From positions 496,001 to 560,000 of the forward strand of contig JAEVLN010000034.1 in assembly GCA_018350325.1 (NCBI GenBank): a stretch of DNA of 64,000 nt. The letters run 5' to 3'. The first letter of the stretch is position 1. The number at the start of each line of letters is the position of its first letter. This stretch comes from Globodera rostochiensis. Taxonomy: Eukaryota > Nematoda > Chromadorea > Rhabditida > Heteroderidae. A program made the translations under genes and the position numbers. The notes below the pieces were generated by a model. It was given only the letters and a program-made list of their open reading frames with translations. It did no database searches and was not told the DNA's origin. Below are positions 48,650-59,708 of the stretch, one piece after another.

Positions 48650-49410
48650 CAGGGCTCGGATATCTGCGGATTTTTCCTCATTCTGTGGTTTTTGAAAAGG
48701 CCAATGAGGATTTTTTTTTGAAATGCGGATTTGCGGATTTTTGTGGTCTTTTGAGTTTCTTGTGGACTTTTTGTGGTTTTTTGGAAAAATTGACCAATAA
48801 AAAGCATTTTTCTTAACAAATATCGTTAAAATCTTTAAAAAAATTTTCCCGGCGGCGCCTATCGGTGCCGCCGGACTTCTTTCATTGCTAACAAGCTTCT
48901 AAAAATGTCATATTTTTAAAATTTAGCTGCAAATCTCTTAACCGGGCTCCGAAATCTGAGGTTTTAGCCCTATTTTGTGGTTTTTTTGGAAGGACAATAA
49001 GGCAAAATTTTCAAAAATGAGGTTTTTTGTGGTTTTTGAAAAGTTCGGGAGGTTTTTTTTAATGCAAAAAAGCATCACATTCTTTCAAATTTTGGTTGCA
49101 TATCTCATAACAAAATTGAGTCAAAGACTCAAAAATTTCTCGGCGGCGCCTATCGGCACCGCCGACCCCCCTCCCTTTTTCCAAAAACTTTTTGAAAAAT
49201 CGCGGGCAAAAAAATTATGTAAAATAACTTATTTGTGACAGAAATTTGCTCAAATCAATTTTAGTACCAATAAATATAACGAATGAAGCGAAGTTAACAT
49301 AATTTTTGGGTTCAAAATGAAGAAATGACGAATTTGCGGATTTTTGATATCAAATGATGATTTTTTAATGCTCCGATGCGGATTTTAAAAATTTTGAGAT
49401 CCGAGCCCTG
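48650..49410. mobile_element. hAT-like MITE (CAGGGCTCGGAT ends) with two GC hairpins
   Basis: Ends CAGGGCTCGGAT and ATCCGAGCCCTG; identical 8-bp flanks TACATAAT at 48642-48649 and 49411-49418. It carries GC hairpins at 48849-48874 and 49141-49165, suggesting internal duplication. Confidence 0.93.
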
Positions 49411-50084
49411 TACATAATACTGTTTTTAGGCTCGATGTAATTTTTTGTGCTGTTTTCTGAGTCTCAGAGGGTTTTCATCCCAACGAATATTTGTGAAGCG
49501 AATAGTGACTTAAAATGATGCTAGATCAAAATGCCAACTGGGCCAAAAATGGTCCAATGCCAGCGGGAAAATTTTCTAATTGCCATACTTATATGCTAAA
49601 ATATTTATCCAATGGCGCTGCTATTTTTGGTAGAGATTTTACTTTTTGAAATTGTGCTGAACATTTTTAACCTTTTTCCTAAAAATTTTCACCTGTTCTC
49701 TTGACATTCTCACCTTTTGGTCAAATATCTCTGCCCCACTTCTACGCGCATTTCTTTTATTCTCTTTCTCTCACGAGGGGAACATTAATGCAACAAAATC
49801 GATTTTTGAAACAATTATTTTTAAAAATACTCGAATTCGGGGGTTCAGCATTTAGAATTAGGCAAAAATGAGGTCAGATTCGGATTCTACGCCCCCGAAT
49901 ACCTCTAGAAGCACCCTTTTCCCGACTTTAAAAAATTGTTTTATGTGTTTTTTCAAGAAGGGTGGGTCATATCGTTCACCCCCAAATATTCACATTTACT
50001 TAAAGAGTGCCCGGTATGTCAAACATGGACTGCAACATTTTCGTTGCTCCCTAACCTTGGATTTTCCCGCTGTTGTCGTTGTTG

Positions 50085-50282
50085 AATAGTCTTTAGTCAA
50101 TCAGTTTCTCCAACAAATGGCTTTGTCCCCCGAGGGGCTGCGCTTTATTTAAGTTCTACACTCTTCCATTATTCGCATTTAAACCATTTAAAATTGTGTT
50201 TCCGATTTGACGTGATTATCCGATTTTTTTTACCAAATTACCATAAGAAAATCTGATTTTTAATCTTAATCGACATCCGAAA
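50085..50282 (+). promoter_or_regulatory. Upstream region conserved between the two Cys-rich genes
   Basis: Before the start codon of the first Cys-rich gene are AGTCAATCAGTTT, CAACAAATGGCTTTGTCCCC, a TATA-like GCTTTATTTAAG, and ATTTAAACCATTTAAAATTG. The same blocks in the same order precede the paralogue (56141-56326), where the surrounding bases have diverged. This fits a proximal promoter with a TATA-type box. Confidence 0.55.
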
Positions 50283-51757
50283 ATGAGTTCCCAGCCGAGT
50301 TTCCCCCCGATTTCCCAAGAGATGGCGCGCAAGAATTGTCTTGATGTTCTTGACCAACTTAGGACCTACATGAAAACCAAGGTGGACCGTGGGGGGGGGG
50401 ATGTTACCCATGCGCCTAATTAATAAAATATTTATATTTAAGAACGCGAACGCCATCAAACACATCGGCGAGATTCTCACCGAATTGGGTTTGGACCACA
50501 TTACGCCAGCGTTCATAAAATGTGTTGAGTAAGTTTGGTATATAAATTAGAATAATAGTGTTTTTGGGCTGGGGTTTATGGGGTTGAATGATTTTTTTTG
50601 AGGTTAAATTGATTTTATTTATTTCGAAGTCAGAGTAGTTTTGTGGGTTCTATAATGGATTTTGAAAGATTTTTTTTTTGAGACTAAATTGGTTTTATTT
50701 TGAATTTCGAAGTCAGAGTAGTTTTGTGTGTTCTATAATGGGGTTTGAAAGATTTTTTTTGAGATTAAATTGATTTTATTTTGAATTTCGATCTGGTGTT
50801 TGATTGGGCTTAGGGTTCAAAATCAGTCGAAAGGAGATCAGATCCGGCTCTACGGGCCCCAGAAACTATAAAACACTTTTCGAAGGCTCACTGCTTTCAG
50901 AAACCCTAATTTAAAAATTTCGAGTCAAAAGCTGACTAATTAATATTCAGACAGAAGTCAATTTGTCAGAACTGCGGGAACCAGGTCGTCAATCCCGACC
51001 AACTTTGCTGCTGCCCGGATTCCACTGAAAGATGCCATTGCACCGGGTAAAAAAACAAAATTATTCATTTTTATTTGTGACATATATTTTTTATTTTAAA
51101 TTTAAAATTTATTTTCTAGTAGCTGCTGCGACAAACGCAAGATCGTTGCTGGTGGCTGGCCGATGTTCAACAATGCTTCGGGTGTCCATCACCAGCAGGA
51201 GCCCGTGTTCCCCAAATTCGGCGAGGTGCTGACGATGACCAAATGTGAGGGATTGGCCGAAATGATGGAGCAACTGACTGTAAATGTTGCTGCACATGGC
51301 GGACTTTTACAAGGCAAGTTCATGAAAATATTTCAATTTTGTCGTATAAATTTACATTTTACTCTTTTTCTTAGGAGAAAACAACGACTTGTTGACCAGC
51401 ATCAATAAGGAACTCGCGGATGCTGGATTGAACAACATGATGGACGCTTTCAACAGGGTCGGGGGTGTTCAATGAAATTTCAATTTTAGGGGGGGGGCCG
51501 ACATTTTAAATTCCTAATTCGAAAGTGGCATCCAATTTGACACGCTGGACCCTGCAAAAAAAAAAAAATTTTGGAGGGCCCAATTTCTGAGATTTTGGTG
51601 ATTTTAGGCGTTGGACTCGAAGTGCATGTGCAAAATGTGCAAGAAACAGCTGGAGTTGAACGACATTTGCTACTGCGATGATGCCAAGATCAAGTGCCAT
51701 TGTAACTCGCGCACTTGTTGCACTGTGACTTTGAAGGAAGACGGCAAATCCACTTGA
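50283..51757 (+). CDS. Cys-rich protein of two homologous helix + Cys-module halves
   Basis: Six exons: 50283-50381, 50443-50528, 50951-51046, 51120-51313, 51375-51457, 51608-51757 (235 aa). No signal peptide or membrane helix. Each half has a helical part followed by a Cys module C-x2-C-x(9,10)-C-x-C-x6-C-x-C-x(3,4)-CC. Half 1: CLDVLDQLRTYM, HIGEILTELGLDHITPAF, CQNCGNQVV, CCCPDSTERCHCTGSCC. Half 2: CEGLAEMMEQLTVNV, SINKELADAGLNNMMDAF, CMCKMCKKQL, CYCDDAKIKCHCNSRTCC. The Cys spacing suggests metal binding. I do not recognise the family. The fourth intron has a GC donor (G|GCAAGT); the nearby GT alternative leads to a stop. A polyadenylation signal AATAAA lies at 51837-51842. Confidence 0.85.
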
Positions 51758-52149
51758 TCGCAGTGTTCATTGAGACCATTCGTGGCATTTATTCGAATTA
51801 ATTTCGTTAAATTTGGCCTTTGATTCTATGACTTAAAATAAAATTGCTCTTATTGTTTTTAATTATTATAGTCCTATATTATAAAGTTGAATGTTTGTAA
51901 CGTTTTTTGAGTTTTGTGAGACGTTGCGCCAAGAGGTGAGCGCGCAGCGCTGTTCAGCGGCGTGGGAGTGAGAGAAATTCCCGAATGTAAAATTCTTTTT
52001 TTCAATGAAACTTAATGTTTTAAATACACTTTTTATTAAATTAAAGGCAAAATAATTTTATTTAAAATCTTTTTAACAAAGTCCATAGTGAAAAACAGGT
52101 GCAAAAATACGAAATGAACGGAAGGGAAGTAAGGGAAAGAAAGAAATGA
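51758..52149. other. 3' flank of the Cys-rich gene
   Basis: 3' UTR with AATAAA at 51837-51842. Part of it (GTGTTCATTGAGACCAT and GAATTAATTTCGTTAAATTT) recurs in the decayed copy at 58120-58180. Then AT-rich sequence up to the minisatellite. Confidence 0.6.
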
Positions 52150-54833
52150 GAAAAAACAGAAAAATGCCAAAAGGGAAATGCCGCGGTGAAAAGTGCCAAA
52201 ACAAAAAGTGCCAAAGGGGAAAAATGCCACCAAAAGAAAAATGCCACCGGGAGAAGATGCCATAGGAGAAAATGACAAAAGGTAAAAGTGCCAAAACAAA
52301 AAAGAGCCAAAAAAGAAAATGCCAAAAGGGAAAATGCCACGAAGAAAAGTGCCAAAAGGGAAAATGCCACGAAGCGAGAAAAATGCCAAAAGGAGGACAA
52401 TGCCAAAAATGACACGGGGGAAAAATGCCAAAAGGTAAAATGCCAAGAATGAAAAGCAGGGCTGGCACTTTTAGGCACTAAAAATTGCAAAATAGGCGCC
52501 TAAATAGGCACAAAAATCCTCAAATAGGCACAAAAATAGGCAAATAAAATTTTTTACCGAAGGTTTTAACGAAAAAAAAGAAGAAAAAATAAGCGATCAT
52601 TTCTGCTTATTGCAGTTACAAATCAAAATTTTTTTGATATGAGATTTTTTACAAAGTTCTAAAATATGGCAAAATTATGGCACGTGTGGAAATATGGCAA
52701 AAAATATGGCAAATTTCCAAAATTATCGCATTTGCCATAAAAATAGGGCATGCTGAGTCCCCGGAGTAGAAGTCCCCAATAATTGCTCTGACTTGATCAA
52801 AATTTAGCTTTTGCCTTTATTTTTGACATTTTTTGCAAAATATCTTAAAATCCTGAAAAAAGTAGCCAAAAATGTCAAAATAGGCATGAAATAGGCACAA
52901 AAATGTCGAAATAGGCATAAATAGGCATTATAAAGTCCACTCTAGAAGTTCCAAATAAAGCTAAAAACATGTTTTTCGTGCTTAACTCACTGGGCTAAGT
53001 TCGCAGAAAAAATAGGCATTTGCCTAAAAGTGCCAGCCCTGATGAAAAGTGCATAAAAGAAAATACCTAAAAGGGCAAAATGCCACCAGGAGAAAATGCA
53101 AAAAGGGAAAAATGCCAAAAGGGAAAAGTGCCTAGATGGAGGCAAAGGGAGAAAATGCAAAAAGGGAAAAATGCCAAAAGGGAAAAGTGCCTAGATGGAG
53201 GCAAAGGGAGAAAATGCAAAAAGGGAAAAATGCCAAAAGGAAAAAGCCACGGGGAAAAAATGCCAAAACAGAAAGGCCAAGCGGGAAAAATGCCAAAAGG
53301 AAAATGCCATGGGGAAAAAATGCCAAAAGGAATAAATGCTAAAAAAAGAACATGCTAAGGGGGAAAAATGCCAAAAGGGCCATGAAGAAAATTGCCAAAC
53401 CAAAAATGCCCCAAGGGGGACAATGTCAAAAAGTAAACGTGCCAAGAGGGAAGCAAATGGGGAAAATGGCATAAGGGAAAAAAGCCACGGAGAAAGTGCC
53501 AAAACAGAAAAGGCCAAGCGGGAAAAATGCCAAAAGGGAAAATGCCACGAAGAAAAGTGCCAAAACAAAAATCCCAAGCGAGAAAAAGGCCAAAAGGAGG
53601 ACAATGCCAAAAATGACACGGGGGAAAAAAGCCAAAAGGTAAAAGTGCCAAGAGGGAAGCAAAGAAAAAAAATGCCAAAGGGAAAAAGCCACGGAGAAAA
53701 TTGCCAAACCAAAAATGCCCCAAGGGGGACAATGCCAAAAGGTAGACGTGCCAAGAGGGAAGCAAAGGGGGAAAATGGCATAAGGGAGAAAAGCAAAAAG
53801 CCAAAAGGTAAAAGTGCCAAGAGGGAAGCAAAGGGGAAAAATGCCAAAAGGGAAATGGCACGGAGAAAAGAACAGTGCCGAGAGGGAAAAGTGCCTAAAG
53901 GGGAAAAAGGTAAAAAGGGAGAAAATGTCAAGAGAGAACAGTGCCAAAAGGGAAAATGTCCAAATGGAAAAGTGCGTGCCAAGTAGGAAAATGCCAAGCG
54001 GCAAAAGTGCCAAAAGGCAAAATGTCAAAAGGGAAAAGTGGCTAAAGGGAAAAAGGTAAAAAGAGAGAAAATGCCAAGAGGAAAGTGCGTGCCAAGTGGA
54101 AAAATACCAAGCGGCAAAAGTGCCAAAAGGTGAAATGCCACGGGGAAAAAGCCAAAAGCGGGGAAAAATGCCACTAGGGAAAAGCCAAAAGCATGGAAAA
54201 AGAGAGAAAATGCCAAGAGGAAACTGTGCCAAGAAAGAAAGTGCCGAAAGGGAAAAGCAAGAGGAAAAAGTGCCATAAGATGAAAATGTCAAGGGACAAA
54301 TTGCCAAAAGGTGAAATGCCATGGTGGAAAAGCCAAATGCAGGGAAAAGTTCCAAGCGAGAAAAATGCCAAAAGGGAAAAAGAGAGAAAATGCCAAGAGG
54401 AAAGTGCGTGCCAAGTGGAAAAATGCCAAGCGGCAAAAGTGCCAAAAGGTGAAATGCCACGGGGAAAAAGCCAAAAGCGGGGAAAATCCTAAAGGGGGAA
54501 GCAAAAGAGGAAAAGTTTCAGAAGGGAAAATCAAAGGGAAAAGTGCCAAAAGTGAAAATGCCACTAGGAAAAAGCCAAAAGCGGGGAAAGTAAAAGGGGA
54601 AAGTGCCAAAAGGGGAAAAGTGAGATGGGGGAATGTGCCATAAGTGGGTAAAGCTAAAAGTTGAAAATGTCAAAAGGTTAAAACGCCAAGAGGAAAAAGT
54701 GCCAAAAAGGGAAAATGTTAAAAGAAGAAAATTCCAATGATAAAAAGTTTTGAAGTATTTCAATCAAATCTGTTCATAACATATCTGTACTTCTAGCGGT
54801 TGGTGCGCCGTTAGGCGCACCTAAACCGCTAGT
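52150..54833 (+). mobile_element. Helitron-like element filled with an AAATGCCAAAAGGG minisatellite
   Basis: From about 52150 to 54740 the sequence is an irregular array of GGGAAAAATGCCAAAAG-type units. It is followed by AAGTATTTCAATCAAATCTG and a palindrome at 54793-54833 with the stem GGTGCGCC-GTTA-GGCGCACC, ending in CTAGT. This matches the Helitron 3' end rule and the element at 3870-4215 in opposite orientation. The 5' end is not defined. The long minus-strand ORFs (FPFGIFSFGTF-like) are artefacts. A hAT-like MITE is inserted at 52457-53041. Confidence 0.55.
52457..53041. mobile_element. hAT-like MITE (CAGGGCTGGCACTTTTAGGC ends) inside the minisatellite
   Basis: About 20-bp inverted ends; identical 8-bp flanks ATGAAAAG at 52449-52456 and 53042-53049. 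The interior has AAATAGGCACAAAAAT repeats. The flanks belong to the array, so it jumped in after the array existed. Confidence 0.93.
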
Positions 54834-56140
54834 ATTTATTTATTTGGGTTTGATTTTTAAATTGTCGATTAAAATGTCCGGTTATTTTTTCTATGCTCAG
54901 AATTGGCAACTCAGCCGCCGTTAGCCTTTCTTTATTAGTTGGAAGCGGGGGGATTCTCCAAAAACTGTTATGGAAGCGGGGGGCGGGGTGGGGGAGGGGA
55001 TCATTTAATAATTTCCGAATCTCAGCGACTCTCAAAAAGTTGAATTAATCGCGTGATTCAATTAGTCATTAATTTGATTGATAATTCATTTGTTCAAATT
55101 CGTGTGCCAATTTTGTGCTGGACATTTTATACATTTTTTTCATAAAAAGATTTATTTTTCATTGAAAGTAGAGTTGGACCGGGACCCCGGGTTTGATCTC
55201 AACTGCCATTTTTATTGTGATTTGTGCGTTTTGGATGATTTTGAGCCCTAAATTAATTCTTTGAAATTTTGAATTGACAAAATGTTCGAACAAAACCCCT
55301 TTTAATCTAAAAATGTAGTATTTTGTCTTTGTAGGCGAAATGTCATTCCTTAGGCAAAAACAAATTATTTTGTACTTTTTGGTCCCAGTCTCCTTTAAAA
55401 ATGAATAATTACCGAATTTGTGCTATTTGATTTCTTCTAAAGTTTTATTTTATTTTTTTTGACCCATTTGTGCCTGGGGCATTTGGAGTTTAGGGGAAGA
55501 AAAGAACCAAATCATTCACAAAAAACAGTTACCTACATAATTAAGCGCTCTCACTTCTCTGCTAACACTCTCTCAAAACGCTAATGACTCCCCTCCCCCC
55601 CCCCCCCCCCCCCCCCCCGCCGCCCGTTCGGACATTTGTTTTAAAATATCACATTTTTTTGTTGTTGGTCACTTAGATATGCCATTTTTTATGTCACATT
55701 TTTCTCTCTTCTTTTTTTTGTCGTCATTTAATGCACATTTCTGGCCTTTTTTGTTTGTGTGTTTCATAGTTTCACTTAATTTGTTTTCCGCATAAATGAA
55801 AAGTTCTTTTTTTCTCCTAAAGATTCGAAAATTTAATTCAACTTTGACACCTAGAATTGAAATTTTGGAAAATATGCCCGCCCCACTACCCTGTTGAAAA
55901 AATATGGTGTTTTTCCGCCGCGTCCGGGTTCAGGGGTTTAGCCCGAACGAACCCGGTTGGGATTTTTTGGATTATCCAAAAAACACACCGAATAATTATT
56001 TGACTAGCAAAATCTTTATTTTTTTAAAAATATTTTCCTTTATTTTTATTTTCACTTATGACAACCCTGCTTTTAAAGGGCCTATCGTTCATGTATGGCA
56101 TGGTTATGCACATTTTTCGCGTCCGGGAATAGCCTTTATT
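54834..56140. other. AT-rich spacer, no gene seen
   Basis: Scattered MITE remnants (start of a TAGAGTTGG element at 55172; GATTTTGAGCC family remnants), a long poly-C run near 55590, no coding exon. Confidence 0.5.
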
Positions 56141-56326
56141 TGTTAGTCAATCAGTTTTTTTTCCAACAAATGGCTTTGTCCCCCGAGGCTCTGCGCTTTA
56201 TTTAAGACTAACACGTTTTTACACTCTTCAATTAGTCGTATTTAAACCATTTAAAATTGTGTTTATCCGATTTTTTACAAAATTACGATAAGAAATTTGA
56301 ATTCTTAATCTTAATCGACATCCAAA

Positions 56327-57324
56327 ATGAGTTCCCAGCCGAGCTTTCCGCCGATTTACCCGCCCATTTCCCAAGTGATGACCAGGAACAAATGTTTAGA
56401 TATTCTTGACCAACTTGGAACCTACATGAGAACCAAGGTGAACAGTGGGAAGAATGTATTTCAAAGTTAATTCATAAACGGTTTTTAAGAACGCGAACGC
56501 CATCAAACACATCGGCGAGATTCTCACCGAATTGGGTTTGGACCACATTACTGCAGCATTCTTAAAATGGCTTGAGTAAGTTTGGTATATAAATTAGAAT
56601 AATAGTGTTTCTGGGTTGGCTTCTATATTTTTATGGGTTTGAAAGATTTTTTTTTTTGAGGTTAAATTATTTTTATTTTGAGGGTTCTATAATGGGGTTT
56701 GAGAGATTTTTTTTTGAGATTAAATTGATTTTATTTTGAGGGTTCTATAATGGGGTTTGAGAGATTTTTTTTTGAGATTAAATTGATTTTATTTTGAATT
56801 TCGACCTGGTGTTTGATTGGGGTTGGGGTTCAAAATCGGTCGAAAGGAAATCAGATTCGGCTCTACGGGCCCCAGAAACTATAAAACACTTTTCGAAGGC
56901 TCACTGCTTCCAGAAACCCTAATTTAAAAATGTCGAGTCAAAAGCTGACTAATTAATATTCAGACAGAAGTTAATTTGTCAGAACTGCGGGAATCAGGTG
57001 GGCAATCCCGACGAGCTTTGCTACTGCCCGAATGCCGCTGAAAGATGCCATCATGGCACGAGGTAAAAATCAGAATAATTCATTTTTATTGTATCGTAGC
57101 AAGAATCGCGACCGCGACCCACGATTAAACGATTTTTGGTTTGTGTCCGGATCGACATTTAGCCAGGTTCCCGATTCCGAAAAATCGGTTTTGCCGGCCT
57201 ATAGTTTAAATATAGAAAGGACCGATCGCAATTCTCGATTATAAATTAATTATTTTTTTAAATTTATTTTCCTTGTAGCTGCTGCAACATGCGTCGGATC
57301 GCGCTTATCGCTTTCCACCACTAA
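56327..57324 (+). CDS. Short paralogue of the Cys-rich gene (first half only)
   Basis: Four exons at equivalent positions: 56327-56437, 56490-56575, 56964-57062, 57279-57324 (113 aa). The product matches half 1 of the 50.3-kb gene (MSSQPSFPPIYPPISQ; HIGEILTELGLDHITAAF; CQNCGNQVGNPDELCYCP; ERCHHGTSCC), then ends after NMRRIALIAFHH. One module Cys is replaced by His (CHC to CHH). Exon 2 is nearly unchanged, which with the conserved upstream blocks suggests a recent duplication. It may be a functional single-module protein or a young pseudogene; the frame is intact to the stop. Intron 3 has gained about 150 bp including GATCGCAATTCTCGATTAT. Confidence 0.65.
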
Positions 57325-57554
57325 TCTTAAGGCCGCACAAATCAAAATGAGGGGGCGCGTTAATTGTTGATGGGATTTTCTCAATTTAATTTGACAACCC
57401 AAAAATGTTTTGGTCTTAATTTCTAACGGATTTCATGCAAATTATATTTCGTGCATCAAATTCTGATCAACCCACTTTTTTGAGTAATTCTGTGGGAGGT
57501 GTGGGATAAAGTTTTCACCCATAAATGCATAAGACAGAGCAACAATAAGCCGTT

Positions 57555-58200
57555 GTGGCTTCGTATATTAGTCGTTTTTTGTTAAAACAAAAATATTATA
57601 ATTGCTTTTCAACAACGTCTTCTTCCCCGTTTGCTGGCACAGATGAAAACGTAATTTTGCTGAAATTAATAATAAATAAAAATAAAATAAATATTTTGAA
57701 GTTGAATTACTACGAGTTGCTGGGCGTCGACGAACGGGCGAAAACCCCGATCAATCGCGAACGAATGAGGGGCTACCACCCGGACAAAGAAATTCGTACG
57801 GCGAAGCCATGCCCGGGGTAGGCAGAATTTTTTTTTTTGCATATTATTTTCGAATGCTATAAAAAGCCGGGATTTATGAAAATTTTTTTTTTGTCCGAAA
57901 ATGCACAAATATTTTGAAATTTGTTAAGCTCTTCACAAAGGCCAAGGAAACATTGACGGACCGGCACAAAAAGGCCATTTGTGACCAGCAGATGTTCAAC
58001 AATGCCACGGGTGTCCATCACCAGCAGGAGACGCCAGTGGACTTACTTTGCCGGCCGTTGTGGAGCCCGTGTTCCTCAAATTCGGCGAGGTGCCGAAGAT
58101 GAACAAATGTGAATCGGAATGTGTTCATTGAGACCATCGTGGCATTATTCGAATTAATTTCGTTAAATTTGGGCGAGAATGGCGCCTTTGATTCTATGAT
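57555..58200 (+). pseudogene. Decayed chimera: J-domain exons fused to a Cys-rich gene fragment
   Basis: The exon at about 57690-57820 reads NYYELLGVDERAKTP then MRGYHPDKE, a DnaJ J-domain with the HPD motif but about eight residues of helix II missing; a GT donor follows at 57820. After an intron, LFTKAKETLTDRHKKAICDQ is the usual J-domain end. Without a break it runs into QMFNNATGVHHQQE, which is the middle of the 50.3-kb Cys-rich gene. A 33-bp insertion and frameshift follow, then sequence matching that gene's 3' UTR. The J-domain family stimulates Hsp70; this copy looks dead. It implies recombination between a J-domain gene and a Cys-rich gene, or that full-length relatives carry both. 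Confidence 0.6.
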
Positions 58201-59438
58201 TTACTATTCGCGTGACCGTTTTTGGTTTTTTTAAATAAATTGCTTTCTTGTTTTTAATTATTATTTATCGGGTTGAATTTTAAACTTTCTTTTTAAGTGT
58301 CCGAATTTTTTAATATGCTCAAAATTCGGTAACTCAAGCCCGTTTTAAATTTTTGCACAAATTTCGCATTTAGCTCTAAATTTAATAATTTCGTATTTTT
58401 TTTTGTTCAAATTCGATGTGCAAATTTTAAAATAAATAATTTTTTTATAGTTAATTTGTCAATTGTCAAAGTGGTTTTTAAATACTAGCATCCAGTTTTC
58501 CTGAATCCATGCTTATTAAGAAACTATTCAGTAAAGTTAGCATTTCATTATTTAAACACCCAATGAGTTTAATAACAAATAATTTAAAAATGTCGAAATT
58601 CGTAATGTCGAATAGTACAACAACTGCCCGAATGGGCACTACCTAATTCGAGGTAAAAAAATTTCGTGATGAAAACCCACAAGGGCCCCCCCCCTATGGT
58701 TTTGCAACCCCCCCCCCCCCCCCCCCCATCCACAAAAAGATTAAATGTGACATTTGTACAAATTTTTAACCGGACAGTTTTTGTATTATTCGACATTAAG
58801 AATTTCGAGAGAGATTCGACGTTCGGACCGGTAGCCGGGCCGACCACTACCTAAATGTCTTTCCGACATTCTTCCTTCCTGTTATTTTTATGATGGATTT
58901 TCTAGGTAGGCGAAAAATCTTCCTAAAATTTTCTAAAAGCCAAGAAATGTGGGGTCGGAGTGGAGAGCGGCAAAACCGGATTTGCGGATCCCGCTGCGGG
59001 ATTACAATTCAAAATCTCGTGCGGGATCGGATTTGCGGGATTAATCCCGCAATCCCGCATTTTTTGACTCCATTTATTTACCAATTTTATAGGTAAAATA
59101 AAGGTCCCCTATGGTTTTGTAATTTCGTTCAACCAAAATGAAAAATCCAAAATAGTGCCGCCCAAAAATTTTTTAAAAATCATAAAAATTTAAGAAATTG
59201 TTTCCGTCATACAAATCCTAATCAACATAAAAACCAATTCACACAGTAGGGGGTTGAACGTCCACTCCTAACACTTCCGACATACACCACTCACCACTAC
59301 ATCAAACGATCTTTGCATTTGTTTTCAAAAATTCCATTCTTATGGTGCTCCACTTGTGTAATTTGTGAGCATCGAGTCTTTTAATTTGAAAGATTTGGCA
59401 AAACGTCAATGCTAATTTTCTAACATTACACTAACCTA
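58201..59438. other. Spacer, no gene seen
   Basis: AT-rich sequence with a poly-C run near 58700 and a CGGGATT-rich palindromic remnant at 58970-59060. Confidence 0.5.
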
Positions 59439-59708
59439 ACTGGAAAAAGATAGTCGTATTTCATCGCTTTTTATCGGAAATATAGATAATTTTAACGGAC
59501 ATATTTTAAATTGAAATAAAATTTTATTTAAATTCGGAACAATCTGGATGAATTACTAAGCTAAGACTTAGCCTTCTAACTGGAAAAAGATAGTCGTATT
59601 TCATCGCTTTTTATCGGAAATTATAGATAATTTTAACGGACATATTTTAAATTGAAATAAAATTTTATTTAAATTCGGAACAATCTGGATGAATTACTAA
59701 GCTAAGAC
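59439..59708 (+). repeat. 140-bp tandem repeat running into the assembly gap
   Basis: Two nearly identical 140-bp units (ACTGGAAAAAGATAGTCG ... CTAAGCTAAGAC), differing by a base or two. The second is cut by the Ns, so the array probably continues. Confidence 0.9.

Larger units (their letters stand above)
45822..50282. other. Transposon-dense spacer
   Basis: Four recognisable elements (46711-47272 with a nested 46866-47060, 47484-48148, 48650-49410) separated by AT-rich sequence. At about 45950-46420 there is a remnant of the 47484 family. Upstream exons of the SPRY gene may lie here (minus 46710-46575 is open, ending RQLMFISG), but I could not place splice sites. No other gene seen. Confidence 0.5.

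Noticed and set aside
53426..54460. 344-codon hydrophobic minus-strand ORF
   Set aside because: Translation of the AAATGCCAAAAGGG minisatellite; other minus frames are open too.
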